Under the pieces are notes generated by a model. The model saw only the letters and a list, made by a program, of their open reading frames with translations. It was not told the DNA's origin and did not search any database. Of a DNA stretch of 64,000 nucleotides, positions 32,914 through 42,009 are shown piece by piece; position 1 is the stretch's first letter; every line of letters begins with the position of its first letter. Source of the stretch: Ruminococcus sp. AF31-8BH (GTDB taxonomy: Bacteria > Bacillota > Clostridia > Lachnospirales > Lachnospiraceae); NCBI RefSeq assembly GCF_003460605.1, contig NZ_QTVN01000002.1, forward strand, positions 124,001 through 188,000, read 5' to 3'. Position numbers and translations under genes: made by a program.

Positions 32914-35151
32914 ATGAAAAAACAGCAGATTTTAGCGTTGATCATGGCTGGAACTCTTGCTGCCGGAATGGCTCCGGCAACTATGGCGTTCGCAGAGTCA
33001 GATGCCCAGACCGTGACAACAGACGATACAGCAGCTGCCGTGGAGTCAGATGAGGCTGCAGAGCCTGTTCAGGATACCGCTGCTCCGGCAGAAGAAGGGG
33101 ATGCCGCAGCGGAGACACCGGCAGAAGCGCCAGCAGAGGATAACACTGCAGATAATGCCGCCACGCAGGAACCATCCCAGGATCAGACAGATACTCCTGC
33201 AGCAGATCAGAGCACCGACAGCAGCCAGGCAGACGGATTCGAAAGCGGAGATGCAGAGACTCAGGAAGCCGGAGAAGCTGGCATTGCCACACAGGCAGAG
33301 GAGAACAGCGATGCTTCTGAGGAGACTTCTACTGGCAAGATTTACTTCCAGGATGCAGAGGGCAATCAGACCGAGTGCAAGACTCTGGCAGATGCAATTT
33401 TGATGGCACCGGCCAACGCAGATAAGAATGCGGCTCCTTCCCAGATTCTTGTGACAGGTACCATTGAGATTTCCGATACCATCGTGATCTCTGACAGCCG
33501 GAATGTGTCCATCGCAGCAGCAGAGAACGGTACTGTGATCAAGCGTGCAGATGGATTCCTGGATGATATGTTTATGGTTCAGGGGGAGAACACCGCATTT
33601 CAGTTTGGCACAGGCAAGAATGGGGATACAGTTTTATCTTTGACCGTAGATGCCTCTTCCGCAGATGATGCAACAGGTTCTATTGTTTCTCTTGAGAAGG
33701 GATATTTCGGAATGTCTGACGGTGTTACCTTAACAGGCAACCGTACCAGCGCGCCTGGCTCTGCAATTTACAACCAGGGCGGAAGTATTGGTCTTGGCGG
33801 CGGTATCATCACGGACAACCAGTCGATGGATAAGGGCGGAGCAATTTACAGTGAAGGTGAAATCCGTGTATCTGGCAATGTGATCGTCAGCGAAAACTAC
33901 GATGATGGAGTGAATTACGAGAACAGTATCGTTTTGAGCGGTGAGAATGCATATATTGCAGCTACGGGAGTTCTTTCAGATACTGCAAACCTGCAGGTGA
34001 GAAGAAGCGATGCAGATGTAGTGAAAGCATTTGTCACAATCGGCAAGGATGCAGATGGAAATGCTTACACCACTATGGAGAATGTACTGGAGCATGTACA
34101 TTACCTGGACACTGATAAATATACAGTTAATACAACTACTGGACAGCTGGAAGAAGTGAAAACACCAACTGTTGAACGTATGAAACTGAAAGCAGAGTCC
34201 CTGGCCTGGAATACAGCGTATGATCATACTGTAGACCTGAGCTTCACTACCAATGATGCTGGTGTGGGCGGTAAATATTACGCAACCTGGGTGAAGAAAT
34301 CAGAGGATACTCCAAGCTTTGAAGATGTGAAGAACAACAATGTGGCAGAAGGAGATATCGCAACGAAAGTTGAGGTACAGCTTACAGGTGTTGCATATGA
34401 TACAGATATTAAGGTTGTAGTTTATGGCGTAGATTCCAAGGGCGTGGAGGCTGAGAAACCTCTTGTACTGACTCTGGATGCCAAGGCAACACCAACAGAG
34501 GAACCGGCTGAACCGACTCCGACCACACGTCCGGCCCTTACTCCTCCTGTAACAGACAGCAAGGTAACCGGTCTTGAGGAGCCGCTGGCATTCTATCCGA
34601 AGACTATGTACAACTTCAAGGTTGTTGGTGCAGGAACCGAGAATACCAATCCGGTTAAGGGAGATACCAAATGGGTACCTTATGGATGGAGTGTGAATAA
34701 GGATAATATCCGCAGCGGATATGAGAAGAGTTTCTCTATTGGAAACAAATACGGTATCAAGGATGCCAAGACCTTTACCATGTATATCTTCTTCCAGAAG
34801 TACATATACAACGGCACTGACTGGGTAGCTGTTTCCGGCGTACAGGAGGCTCTGGAGCAGAAATTCTACTCCAAGGCAATTGAGTTCACCGTAACACCGT
34901 CCGGCACGATTACTCCAACCGGTACAGATGGAAGCGGCAGTGGAGACGGCTATAATGGCGGCTCCGGAGACGGCAGTGATTCCACAGATCCTGAGAACTA
35001 TAGCGGAGATGACAGTTCTACAGGCTCTTCTTCTGCAAGCAATGCAAGAACAGCCGACAATTCTCCGATTGCAACCATGATGATGCTTGCAAGTCTTTCT
35101 CTTGTAGCAGGCGGATATGTTCTGGTAAGAAAGAGAAAAAGAGAGAACTAA
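32914..35151 (+). CDS. sortase-anchored surface protein with beta-helix region
   Basis: A 745-residue protein with signal peptide (KKQQILALIMAGTLAAGMAP, cleaved near AFA), a long Ala/Glu/Asp/Thr-rich low-complexity linker (about residues 30-140), a parallel beta-helix-like segment (about 150-380, with GSIGLGGGIITDN-type turns), a beta-sandwich-like part and a Gly/Ser-rich stalk. The end has the layout of a wall-sorting signal: NARTADNSPI, a hydrophobic stretch, then RKRKREN. The motif is not LPXTG but resembles the (K/R)TGDNSP-like signals of clostridial surface proteins. Own promoter and terminator. Ligand unknown. Confidence 0.8.
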   Translation: MKKQQILALIMAGTLAAGMAPATMAFAESDAQTVTTDDTAAAVESDEAAEPVQDTAAPAEEGDAAAETPAEAPAEDNTADNAATQEPSQDQTDTPAADQSTDSSQADGFESGDAETQEAGEAGIATQAEENSDASEETSTGKIYFQDAEGNQTECKTLADAILMAPANADKNAAPSQILVTGTIEISDTIVISDSRNVSIAAAENGTVIKRADGFLDDMFMVQGENTAFQFGTGKNGDTVLSLTVDASSADDATGSIVSLEKGYFGMSDGVTLTGNRTSAPGSAIYNQGGSIGLGGGIITDNQSMDKGGAIYSEGEIRVSGNVIVSENYDDGVNYENSIVLSGENAYIAATGVLSDTANLQVRRSDADVVKAFVTIGKDADGNAYTTMENVLEHVHYLDTDKYTVNTTTGQLEEVKTPTVERMKLKAESLAWNTAYDHTVDLSFTTNDAGVGGKYYATWVKKSEDTPSFEDVKNNNVAEGDIATKVEVQLTGVAYDTDIKVVVYGVDSKGVEAEKPLVLTLDAKATPTEEPAEPTPTTRPALTPPVTDSKVTGLEEPLAFYPKTMYNFKVVGAGTENTNPVKGDTKWVPYGWSVNKDNIRSGYEKSFSIGNKYGIKDAKTFTMYIFFQKYIYNGTDWVAVSGVQEALEQKFYSKAIEFTVTPSGTITPTGTDGSGSGDGYNGGSGDGSDSTDPENYSGDDSSTGSSSASNARTADNSPIATMMMLASLSLVAGGYVLVRKRKREN

Positions 35152-35157
35152 GTATGA

Positions 35158-35187
35158 TAAGGCAGGTCATTTTGACCTGCCTTTTTG
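35158..35187 (+). terminator. strong terminator
   Basis: AAGGCAGGTCA and TGACCTGCCTT with a 3-base loop and a T-run. Confidence 0.9.
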
Positions 35188-35272
35188 CATATAATACTAT
35201 TGCGGCGGGGGACAGGCTGGTACGGAAAATGCAATACTGCCTGAGATTTTCCTCCGCTGCAGGAGGTAGAAT

Positions 35273-36190
35273 ATGCGGGCAGAATTTATGCCAAAAGAAC
35301 AAAATCATACATATGAAAAGCTCTACTACACATTATGGGAGCTTGCTGGCCGTTACAGCGGCTTTTGCCAGTTTCGCGCAGTGGGAAACAGCCATGATGA
35401 CAGGCTGATTCCTATGTTAGAGGTGGGAAACGGAGCGCAGATGATTTTTTGCGTGGCTGGAATTGACGGAACCCAGAACCTGCTTCCCCGGCTTTTGATT
35501 CAGATGGCAGAAGAGTACTGCCGGGCTTATGAATGCGGCTGGCAGCTGGAAGAATTTTACGAGGTGAAAAAATTGCTGGACAAGATCCGGATCTGTTTTC
35601 TTCCCCTTCTGAATCCGGATGGATATGAGATCAACCAGAGCGGTTTTTCCATGATCCGAAATCCCATTTACCGGCAGATGCTTCGGATGCAGAGCATTCC
35701 GGCGAAAGATTTCGGGTACAATGCCCGGGGCGTGGACATTTGTCATAATTTCCCCACTGTCCACTACATTCGTTCCAGGATGGGAGAGGAGCCTGCCAGC
35801 GAGAATGAGACGAAGGCACTGATCCGGATCATGCAGGAATACGGAGGCAGAGGGCTTCTCACTTTCGGACAGGCCGGCAGGGAAATCGTGTATTATCACA
35901 GCGAACAGGGGATGGGAGGTCTGCCAAGGTCGTACCGTCTTGCCAGACATATGCAGAAATCCTCGTCCTATCATCTGGAACGGGAACCAGGCTCACAGTC
36001 TTCCGGGAAGAAATTCAAAGGGATGGGAACCCCGGAACAATATTATATTCAGACAATAAAACAGCCAGCCTTTCGCATCAAGGTTCCCGCACCCGGGAAC
36101 GATGGAAAAGCTGGCGAAGAAAGCCAAACGAAAATATATGAAGAGATTCATTTGCTGCCGCTGGAGTACATTTTCTCGCTGGAAAATTAA
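35273..36190 (+). CDS. M14-fold carboxypeptidase-like protein, probably inactive
   Basis: A 305-residue protein with the frame of M14 zinc carboxypeptidases (gamma-D-glutamyl-diaminopimelate peptidase type): ICFLPLLNPDGYEIN, YNARGVDICHNFP and GREIVYYH are in the right order. The catalytic positions are changed: the zinc motif HxxE is GIDGTQ (Asp65, Gln68), the His-Ser-Gln-Gly ligand region reads TFGQAGREI, and the catalytic Glu in the usual TFTIEV-like strand is Lys (FRIKVP). No signal peptide, so cytoplasmic. AGGAGGT precedes the ATG. Likely a pseudoenzyme with a binding or regulatory role; the fold call is inference from motifs. Confidence 0.65.
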   Translation: MRAEFMPKEQNHTYEKLYYTLWELAGRYSGFCQFRAVGNSHDDRLIPMLEVGNGAQMIFCVAGIDGTQNLLPRLLIQMAEEYCRAYECGWQLEEFYEVKKLLDKIRICFLPLLNPDGYEINQSGFSMIRNPIYRQMLRMQSIPAKDFGYNARGVDICHNFPTVHYIRSRMGEEPASENETKALIRIMQEYGGRGLLTFGQAGREIVYYHSEQGMGGLPRSYRLARHMQKSSSYHLEREPGSQSSGKKFKGMGTPEQYYIQTIKQPAFRIKVPAPGNDGKAGEESQTKIYEEIHLLPLEYIFSLEN

Positions 36191-37540
36191 TCAGGCTGTT
36201 TCATACTTCTTCCGAATATCCTTCATAACAAAGATATAGGAAACACCTGTAAAGACAGCTGCGGTAAACCAGGCTGCCGGGTCACAGAAGCAGGCAAGCG
36301 GGTAGCTTGTGAGAGCCATGGAGATCATGGCAACCACCAGTCTGGCGATCAGCTCGGACACACCGCCCATCATAGGAAGGAAGCCGTAGCCGCATCCCTG
36401 CATGGTATTTCGGAATACGAAGATGGTGCTAAGCGGAATATAGAAGATCACGCTTAAGTACACATAGGTTTTCGCCCAGGGAAGCATGGCGCTCATGTCC
36501 ACATCTCCGGTAAAGAACAGTCCCAGTGCAGGCTTTAAAAGCAGGCACACAAGAATGGCGGCACCGATAGAGTATACGATACAGGCCTGAAGGGCAGCCT
36601 TCACACCCTGGCGGATACGGGGGATATCACCCTTGCCGAAGTTCTGGCCGCTGTAGGTGGCCATGGTTTGTCCCATGGCGATCATTCCCTGTGTAACCAG
36701 GTTCTGCACCTTGTTGGCAGCTGTAAACGCGGCCACTGCTGTGGAGCCAAACAGGTTAATAGCAGACTGCATCACCATGGTTCCGGAAGCGGTGATGGCA
36801 AACTGAAGAGCCATGGGGATTCCCATAGCCAGCTGGTGGCGGCTCTCCTTGCTATGAAGCTTCCAGTGGTGTCTGTTCGGCGCAAGGGCAGGCATTTTTG
36901 TGTAAATGTAGACAAGGCAAAGGATCGCGGAGATTCCCTGGGAAAGTATGGTGGCGCTGGCAGCCCCTGCAACTCCCATCTTAAAGTTGATAATGAATAC
37001 CAGGTCCAGAATCACGTTCAGCACTGCGGAAAAGACCAGGAAGACCAGCGGAGTCCGGCTGTTTCCCACTGCACGCAGGTAGGAGGAAAACAGGTTGTAA
37101 AAAATAGTGGCAATGATTCCCGCACTGATGATCATGATGTATGTGTAGGCATCCTGGAAAATATTGTCCGGCGTGTTCATCAATTTCAGCAAACCGTGCA
37201 TGCTGATCATGCTGAGAGCACTGATGGCTACGGTAAAAATCAGGGACAGAAGGATTCCGTTGGCAACGCTGACCTTCACTCCCTCTTTGTCTTTGGCGCC
37301 GAACCGTTGGGCGGTGAGTACCGAGAACCCGGCGGTGATTCCCTGTGCAAAGCCAACTACAAGGAACATGATGGTTCCGGTGGAGCCAACTGCCGCCAGG
37401 GCATCGGCACCTACGAAACGGCCTACGATAATCGTGTCCGCCATATTATAAAGCTGCTGAAAAATGTTTCCGATAATAAGCGGAAGCACAAATTTCAGGA
37501 TCACAGGCAATGGCTTGCCTTTGGTCATGTCTTTTTCCAT
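36191..37540 (-). CDS. MATE family efflux transporter
   Basis: A 449-residue multidrug/toxin extrusion-type antiporter with about 12 predicted membrane segments. The start MEKDMTKGKPLP is chosen because GAAGGGG lies just upstream; a longer frame begins seven codons earlier within that site. Typical features: LPLIIGNIFQQLYNMADTII, VGRFVGADALAAVG, YLRAVGNSRTPL and QNFGKGD. Substrate unknown. Convergent with the M14-like gene, whose stop abuts its own. Confidence 0.9.
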   Translation of the reverse strand: MEKDMTKGKPLPVILKFVLPLIIGNIFQQLYNMADTIIVGRFVGADALAAVGSTGTIMFLVVGFAQGITAGFSVLTAQRFGAKDKEGVKVSVANGILLSLIFTVAISALSMISMHGLLKLMNTPDNIFQDAYTYIMIISAGIIATIFYNLFSSYLRAVGNSRTPLVFLVFSAVLNVILDLVFIINFKMGVAGAASATILSQGISAILCLVYIYTKMPALAPNRHHWKLHSKESRHQLAMGIPMALQFAITASGTMVMQSAINLFGSTAVAAFTAANKVQNLVTQGMIAMGQTMATYSGQNFGKGDIPRIRQGVKAALQACIVYSIGAAILVCLLLKPALGLFFTGDVDMSAMLPWAKTYVYLSVIFYIPLSTIFVFRNTMQGCGYGFLPMMGGVSELIARLVVAMISMALTSYPLACFCDPAAWFTAAVFTGVSYIFVMKDIRKKYETA

Positions 37541-37695
37541 TCTAAACCCCTTCTTTTTCAAAAAATCTGTACTAAAAGTTTCATATAAAATGGCTTCATT
37601 TTTTCTTGTTTTTGAAGCGAAAGTTATTTTATCACACTACGGGTAAGATGTCACCATTTTATTTTGAAAAAATTGCCGAAAGCGAAGGCTGATGC

Positions 37696-37724
37696 TTGCT
37701 ATTTTATGGAGCAAATGGTACAAT
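37696..37724 (+). promoter_or_regulatory. promoter of the eutS-eutS-eutP cluster
   Basis: TTGCTA (37696-37701), 17-bp spacer, TACAAT (37719-37724). Confidence 0.6.
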
Positions 37725-37772
37725 TAAAAATAGTATGTGAAGAGATTTTTTCGAAAGAGAGGCATTCTATAA

Positions 37773-38138
37773 ATGGCAAATGATCATGGAGAACAGATTA
37801 GAATCGTACAGGAGACTGTGGCAGGTAAGGAGATTACCTTTGCCCATGTAATGGGAGGCCCGGCACCGATTATTTATCAGAAGTTAGGACTGAATCCTCA
37901 GCTGGATTACCGTTCCTCTGCAATCGGCATCATGAATATGACACCGCCGGAGTCCGCAGTTATCGCATCTGACATTGCGGTAAAGAGCGGCAACGTATAT
38001 CTTGGCTTTGCAGACCGTTTCACAGGAACCCTGATCATCACAGGAGAGATTTCCGATGTAATGTCCGCTATGACAGAGATCGTGGATTATTTCCGTGATT
38101 CCTTAGGATATGTAGTCTGCAATATTACGAAGCGATAG
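37773..38138 (+). CDS. eutS: BMC-domain shell protein, EutS/PduU family (1)
   Basis: Hexamer-forming shell protein of bacterial microcompartments with the circularly permuted BMC fold. The 121 residues show the EutS pattern: RIVQETVAGKEITFAHV at the beta-barrel N-terminus, SAIGIMNMTPPESAVIASD, SGNVYLGFADRFTGTLIITG and a C-terminal LGYVVCNITKR. AGAGAGG lies upstream. It is followed by a second EutS-like gene and a EutP-like GTPase, but no enzymes, BMC-P or other BMC-H genes are in the window. Confidence 0.88.
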   Translation: MANDHGEQIRIVQETVAGKEITFAHVMGGPAPIIYQKLGLNPQLDYRSSAIGIMNMTPPESAVIASDIAVKSGNVYLGFADRFTGTLIITGEISDVMSAMTEIVDYFRDSLGYVVCNITKR

Positions 38139-38149
38139 GAAGTATGGGC

Positions 38150-38578
38150 ATGGAGCGAATAACGAAGGAAGAACTGCTGGAAATGCTGTTCCATGATGAT
38201 TATGAGCACCTGAAGGGGAAGAAGCTGCGCATGACCCGCGTGCGTGTTCCCGGCAAGGAGGTTTGCCTGGCCCACGTGATCAGCCCTTCCCAGTCCTGCA
38301 TTTATGAGAATCTGGGACTTCATATCGGGGTTCATGAGGGGGAGGACCATACAGGGGAAGCCATCGGGTTGATCCGTTTTACCCCCTGGGAGGCAGTTGT
38401 GGTGGCAGCGGACGTTGCCATGAAGAGTGCGGATGTGCAGATCGGGTTTATGGACCGTTTCTGCGGCTCCCTGATCCTGACAGGCGGACTGTCACAGGTG
38501 CAGACTGCGGTAGAAGAGGTTGTGCGCTTTTTTGACCAGGAGCTTGGCTTTAAGGTGTGCACAGTTCATAAAAGTTAA
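38150..38578 (+). CDS. BMC-domain shell protein, EutS/PduU family (2)
   Basis: A 142-residue paralogue of the preceding gene, starting at ATG 38150 (7 bases after AGGAAG); an ATG at 38144 is too close to the site. The N-terminus is ~20 residues longer (TKEELLEMLFHDDYEHL). Core motifs: LRMTRVRVPGKEVCLAHV, AIGLIRFTPWEAVVVAAD, VQIGFMDRFCGSLILTG, LGFKVCTVHKS. Two different EutS-type subunits in tandem suggests mixed or alternative hexamers. Confidence 0.85.
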   Translation: MERITKEELLEMLFHDDYEHLKGKKLRMTRVRVPGKEVCLAHVISPSQSCIYENLGLHIGVHEGEDHTGEAIGLIRFTPWEAVVVAADVAMKSADVQIGFMDRFCGSLILTGGLSQVQTAVEEVVRFFDQELGFKVCTVHKS

Positions 38579-38613
38579 GTAAAGAGTATAGCTAAAGATA
38601 AGGGACGAGATAG

Positions 38614-39144
38614 ATGAAGAAGATTTTTCTGATGGGCAGAAGCGAAGCCGGCAAGACCTCACTGACACAGGCGCTGAAAGGCGAGGAGCTTCATTATATA
38701 AAAACGCAATACACCAATTCCAATGATGATACCATTGACTCTCCGGGGGAATATGCGGAGTCCAAGCGGTTCAGCGTGGGACTTGCCTGCTTTTCCTTTG
38801 AGGCAGACGTGGTGGCAATCGTGCAGGCAGCAGATGAGCCGTTCAATCTGTTTGGGGCAAGCTGCCGTTCCTTTATCCTGCGTCCCCTTATCGGCATCAT
38901 CACCAAGATTGATTCCCCCTACGCCAATATCCCCATGGTAAAGCAGTGGCTGATCAATGCAGGCTGCGAGCGGATTTTCATGGTCAACAATGTGACAAGA
39001 GAGGGAATTGACGAGCTTATGGAATATCTGCAGGAGGATCCTCCAAGCCTTACCCTGGAGCAGGCCAAGTTTAAACAGAGCCTTGGCTTAAATGAGTGGG
39101 ATCCTCTTCCTGAGGGAGTCACTTATCCGGAGGGAATCAGATGA
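38614..39144 (+). CDS. eutP: EutP/PduV family GTPase
   Basis: A 176-residue Ras-like GTPase associated with microcompartments. P-loop GRSEAGKTSL (about residues 8-17), SPGEYAESK in place of the DxxG switch (the typical IDTPGEY of EutP is IDSPGEY here), and ITKIDSP as the NKxD-type motif. In PduV/EutP systems it is thought to link to shell or cytoskeleton. Follows the two EutS-type genes with 35 bp spacing; its stop overlaps the Nudix start. Confidence 0.88.
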   Translation: MKKIFLMGRSEAGKTSLTQALKGEELHYIKTQYTNSNDDTIDSPGEYAESKRFSVGLACFSFEADVVAIVQAADEPFNLFGASCRSFILRPLIGIITKIDSPYANIPMVKQWLINAGCERIFMVNNVTREGIDELMEYLQEDPPSLTLEQAKFKQSLGLNEWDPLPEGVTYPEGIR

Positions 39145-39647
39145 TGGCACAGACAGAAGCAAAGAGAAGCCCCCTTACCACCTTATGCTATCTGGAAAAG
39201 GACGGGCAGTATCTGATGCTGCACCGCATTTCCAAGAAGAATGATGTGAACAAGGGGAAATGGATTGGCGTGGGAGGCCATTTTGAAGAGGGAGAAAGCC
39301 CGGAGGAGTGTATGCTCCGGGAGGTTTTTGAGGAGACGGGCTATACCCTTACCTCCTGGAAATTCCGCGGGATCGTCACTTTTTCACAGGAGGGCTACGG
39401 CACGGAATACATGTGCCTTTATACTGCAGATGGTTTTACAGGAACCATGAAGGAATGCGACGAGGGGAAACTGAAATGGATTCCTAAGGACGAGATCTGG
39501 AATCTGAGATTGTGGGAGGGGGATAAGATTTTTCTGAAGCTTCTGAATGAGGATGTTCCCTTCTTCTCACTGAAATTAAGCTATAAAGGGGATGAGCTGG
39601 TAGAGACCGTACTGGATGGACGTCCTCTTGAGAGTCAGTCATACTAA
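39141..39647 (+). CDS. Nudix hydrolase (MutT-like)
   Basis: A 168-residue hydrolase of nucleoside diphosphates linked to another group. The Nudix box is complete: GGHFEEGESPEECMLREVF followed by EETGY (GX5EX7REUXEEXGU). The N-terminus LTTLCYLEKDGQYLMLHR resembles 8-oxo-dGTP diphosphatases. ATG 39141 overlaps the preceding stop (ATGA) behind GGAGGG; ATG 39144 is an alternative. Sits at the end of the eutS-eutS-eutP transcript, though its function is not obviously linked. Confidence 0.9.
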   Translation: MMAQTEAKRSPLTTLCYLEKDGQYLMLHRISKKNDVNKGKWIGVGGHFEEGESPEECMLREVFEETGYTLTSWKFRGIVTFSQEGYGTEYMCLYTADGFTGTMKECDEGKLKWIPKDEIWNLRLWEGDKIFLKLLNEDVPFFSLKLSYKGDELVETVLDGRPLESQSY

Positions 39648-39650
39648 CGG

Positions 39651-39690
39651 ATTGCCACATTTGTCATAGACAAATGTGGCAATTTGCTTT
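39651..39690 (+). terminator. terminator after Nudix gene
   Basis: Perfect 15-bp stem ATTGCCACATTTGTC/GACAAATGTGGCAAT with loop ATA, then TTGCTTT. Confidence 0.8.
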
Positions 39691-39777
39691 ATAGGACAGA
39701 TTTATAGTGTATACTGAAAGTAGCTATTAAGGTATTGAGCAGTTACCTGCTAAGTACAAAGAAAGGAGGACACCAGA

Positions 39778-40230
39778 ATGGCTCGGATCATTTTTTTCAT
39801 TTTTGCAGTTATGTGCTGCATTACGACAGGAAGCAAGGCTTCTCAAAGCTTACCAGAGGAAAAAAGCACTCTCACCGGAGCTTATCTTTATGAGGTGCCT
39901 GGCAGCAGCCAGATGAAGGATATGCAAAAGGTGCTGCCCTCCGAAATAGAATTCAGAAAGGACACGGAAGGATTGTTAACGGTGACGAAGCTTACTTCCC
40001 CGGATGAAATCAGGACAGCTGTAGATGCCTTTCTTCAGATTCGGATTGGTGACAGGACAGACATTTTTGTAACGGATCAATATGATGTCATTTCCTTTTT
40101 CTTTCCGGATAATACAACGGTATCCTTTCAGCTGAATGGCAGAAGCCTGGAATGGAGGAATCAGGGTAAAACAGAGCTTTATGACTTGGAGAATGCAGAG
40201 CTTTTCTGGGAGGAGGTTAGTATAAGGTGA
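39778..40230 (+). CDS. small secreted protein of unknown function
   Basis: A 150-residue protein with an N-terminal hydrophobic signal (ARIIFFIFAVMCCITTGSKA). The rest, beginning SQSLPEEKSTLTGAYLYEVP, is not recognised; it is predicted alpha/beta and acidic. AAGGAGG precedes the ATG. Its stop overlaps the GTG start of the double-HTH regulator (GTGA), so the two are translated together and probably act together. Confidence 0.6.
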   Translation: MARIIFFIFAVMCCITTGSKASQSLPEEKSTLTGAYLYEVPGSSQMKDMQKVLPSEIEFRKDTEGLLTVTKLTSPDEIRTAVDAFLQIRIGDRTDIFVTDQYDVISFFFPDNTTVSFQLNGRSLEWRNQGKTELYDLENAELFWEEVSIR

Positions 40231-41966
40231 CATTTCAGGAGCAGTTGAATTTATATATGGAAGAGCTTTCCTGCAGCGGCAGGGAGCTTGCCAAAAACAG
40301 CGGTATTTCCGAAACCATTCTCAGCCGATACCGAAAGGGCGAACGTATTCCCGGTGCAGACAGTGATTATCTGAAAAAGCTTGCAGCAGGAATTGCCCTG
40401 ACTGCAGAGCAAAAAGGAAAGAAAATAGATCAGGAAAGGGCTTTGGAGGCTCTTTTGGCAGCCTTGAAGCAGGAAGAAAAAACAGAGATTTTTTATTACC
40501 AAAAGTTTGATATTCTTCTTCGGGAACTGGAAATCAATGTATCCAAAATGGCATCTGCCCTGCACTATGATCCGTCCTATATTTCCAAGATCCGAACAGG
40601 AAAAAGAACACCCTCAGATGTCCGGGGCTTTGCAGAAAATGTATGCGGATATATTGTAAGGAATTTTTCCGGTCAGGAGGAGCTAAGCAAAATTGCTGCA
40701 CTGACAGGCTGTGACAATGAGACACTGACGCATCCGGAGAATTCCTTTCTCCTTTTGCAGAATTGGCTTTGTGTGGGAAAATTTGAGACAATGGATTACA
40801 TATCCGGCTTTTTGCAGAAAATGGATGAATTTAACCTGGATGATTACATACGGGCCATTCATTTTGACAGCTTCAAGGTACCTAAGGTACCTTTCCAGCT
40901 TCCAGTTTCCAGACAATACTATGGACTGAAGGAAATGCGGGAGGGAGAGCTGGATTTTCTGAAGCACACAGTATTATCTAAATCTATGGAGCCGCTACAT
41001 CTGTGCTGCGACATGCCTGTGGAGGACATGGCTCAGGATGAGGAATTTGCAAAGAAATATATGTTTGGCCTTGCCATGGTTCTGAAAAAAGGGCTTCACA
41101 TTCACATTATCCATGACGTGGAGCGGCCTATGAAGGACATGATGCTGGGGCTGGAAAACTGGATTCCTCTTTATATGACCGGGCAGATTTCCCCGTATTA
41201 TCTGAAGGGGATTCAGAACAAGGTCTACTGCCATCTCCATTACACCTCAGGTCAGGCGGCAATGACAGGGGACTGCATTAGCGGACACCATGACACCGCC
41301 CACTATTATCTGACCAGCCGCAGGGAAGAGGTGGAGATCTGCAGGAAAAACACAGAATATCTGCTGAAAAAGGCACATCTTCTGATGGAAATTTACAGGG
41401 AGGAAAAAAGAGAAGGTCTTTTCGATTTCCTGGAAAAGGACAGTCACGTGGAGGGCAGGCGCAGAAGGATTCTGGCAGCACCGCCGCTGTTTGTAATGCC
41501 AGAGGAGCTTTTGAAAGAGCTTCTTGGGAAGAATCAGATGGAGAAAGCCAAGTGCTCCAGAATTCTTAAAGTATATGCCAGGGAGCGTGAACGGATGGAA
41601 ACCATACTGGCTCACAGCCCGGTTTCGGATGAGCTGTCCCAGGTGACAAAAGAGGAGTATGACAAATATCCGGTGATGCTTCCGCTGGCAGAGTGTTTTC
41701 TGGAAAAGGATGTTGTGCTTACCTATGAGGAATATATGACCTGCGTGGAAGCGGCAAAGGAATATGCCAGGACGCATGAAAACTATCAGTTTTCTTTTAC
41801 AAAGGTCAAGGGCTTTCATAATATCCAGATTACCTGTCACCAGGAAAAATGGTGCATGGTTTCCAAGAATAAGGCACCGTCCATTCACTTTGTGATCCAT
41901 CATCCCAAGCTGCGATATGCACTGGAAAATGTGGTTCTTCCAATCCGGGATGAGGGGCTTATTTAA
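40227..41966 (+). CDS. large cytoplasmic regulator with two XRE-like HTH motifs
   Basis: GTG start behind GGGAGGAGG, overlapping the upstream gene by 4 bases. Of 579 residues, ~1-60 form an HTH (SGRELAKNSGISETILSRYR) and ~95-145 a second (KMASALHYDPSYISKIRTGK). The following ~430 residues form an effector-type region with no membrane segment; it contains LHIHIIHDVERP and a C-terminal beta-rich part, reminiscent of large Clostridia-specific regulators. No enzymatic motif is recognised. The coupling with a secreted protein suggests envelope sensing; this is inference. Confidence 0.65.
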   Translation: MTFQEQLNLYMEELSCSGRELAKNSGISETILSRYRKGERIPGADSDYLKKLAAGIALTAEQKGKKIDQERALEALLAALKQEEKTEIFYYQKFDILLRELEINVSKMASALHYDPSYISKIRTGKRTPSDVRGFAENVCGYIVRNFSGQEELSKIAALTGCDNETLTHPENSFLLLQNWLCVGKFETMDYISGFLQKMDEFNLDDYIRAIHFDSFKVPKVPFQLPVSRQYYGLKEMREGELDFLKHTVLSKSMEPLHLCCDMPVEDMAQDEEFAKKYMFGLAMVLKKGLHIHIIHDVERPMKDMMLGLENWIPLYMTGQISPYYLKGIQNKVYCHLHYTSGQAAMTGDCISGHHDTAHYYLTSRREEVEICRKNTEYLLKKAHLLMEIYREEKREGLFDFLEKDSHVEGRRRRILAAPPLFVMPEELLKELLGKNQMEKAKCSRILKVYARERERMETILAHSPVSDELSQVTKEEYDKYPVMLPLAECFLEKDVVLTYEEYMTCVEAAKEYARTHENYQFSFTKVKGFHNIQITCHQEKWCMVSKNKAPSIHFVIHHPKLRYALENVVLPIRDEGLI

Positions 41967-42009
41967 TCCATATATCATATAACATATAACATGAAGGAGG
42001 CGTGTAGAA

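Noticed and set aside
37773..39144. A full microcompartment operon
   Set aside because: Only two EutS-type shell genes and a EutP-type GTPase are present; no enzymes or BMC-P protein.
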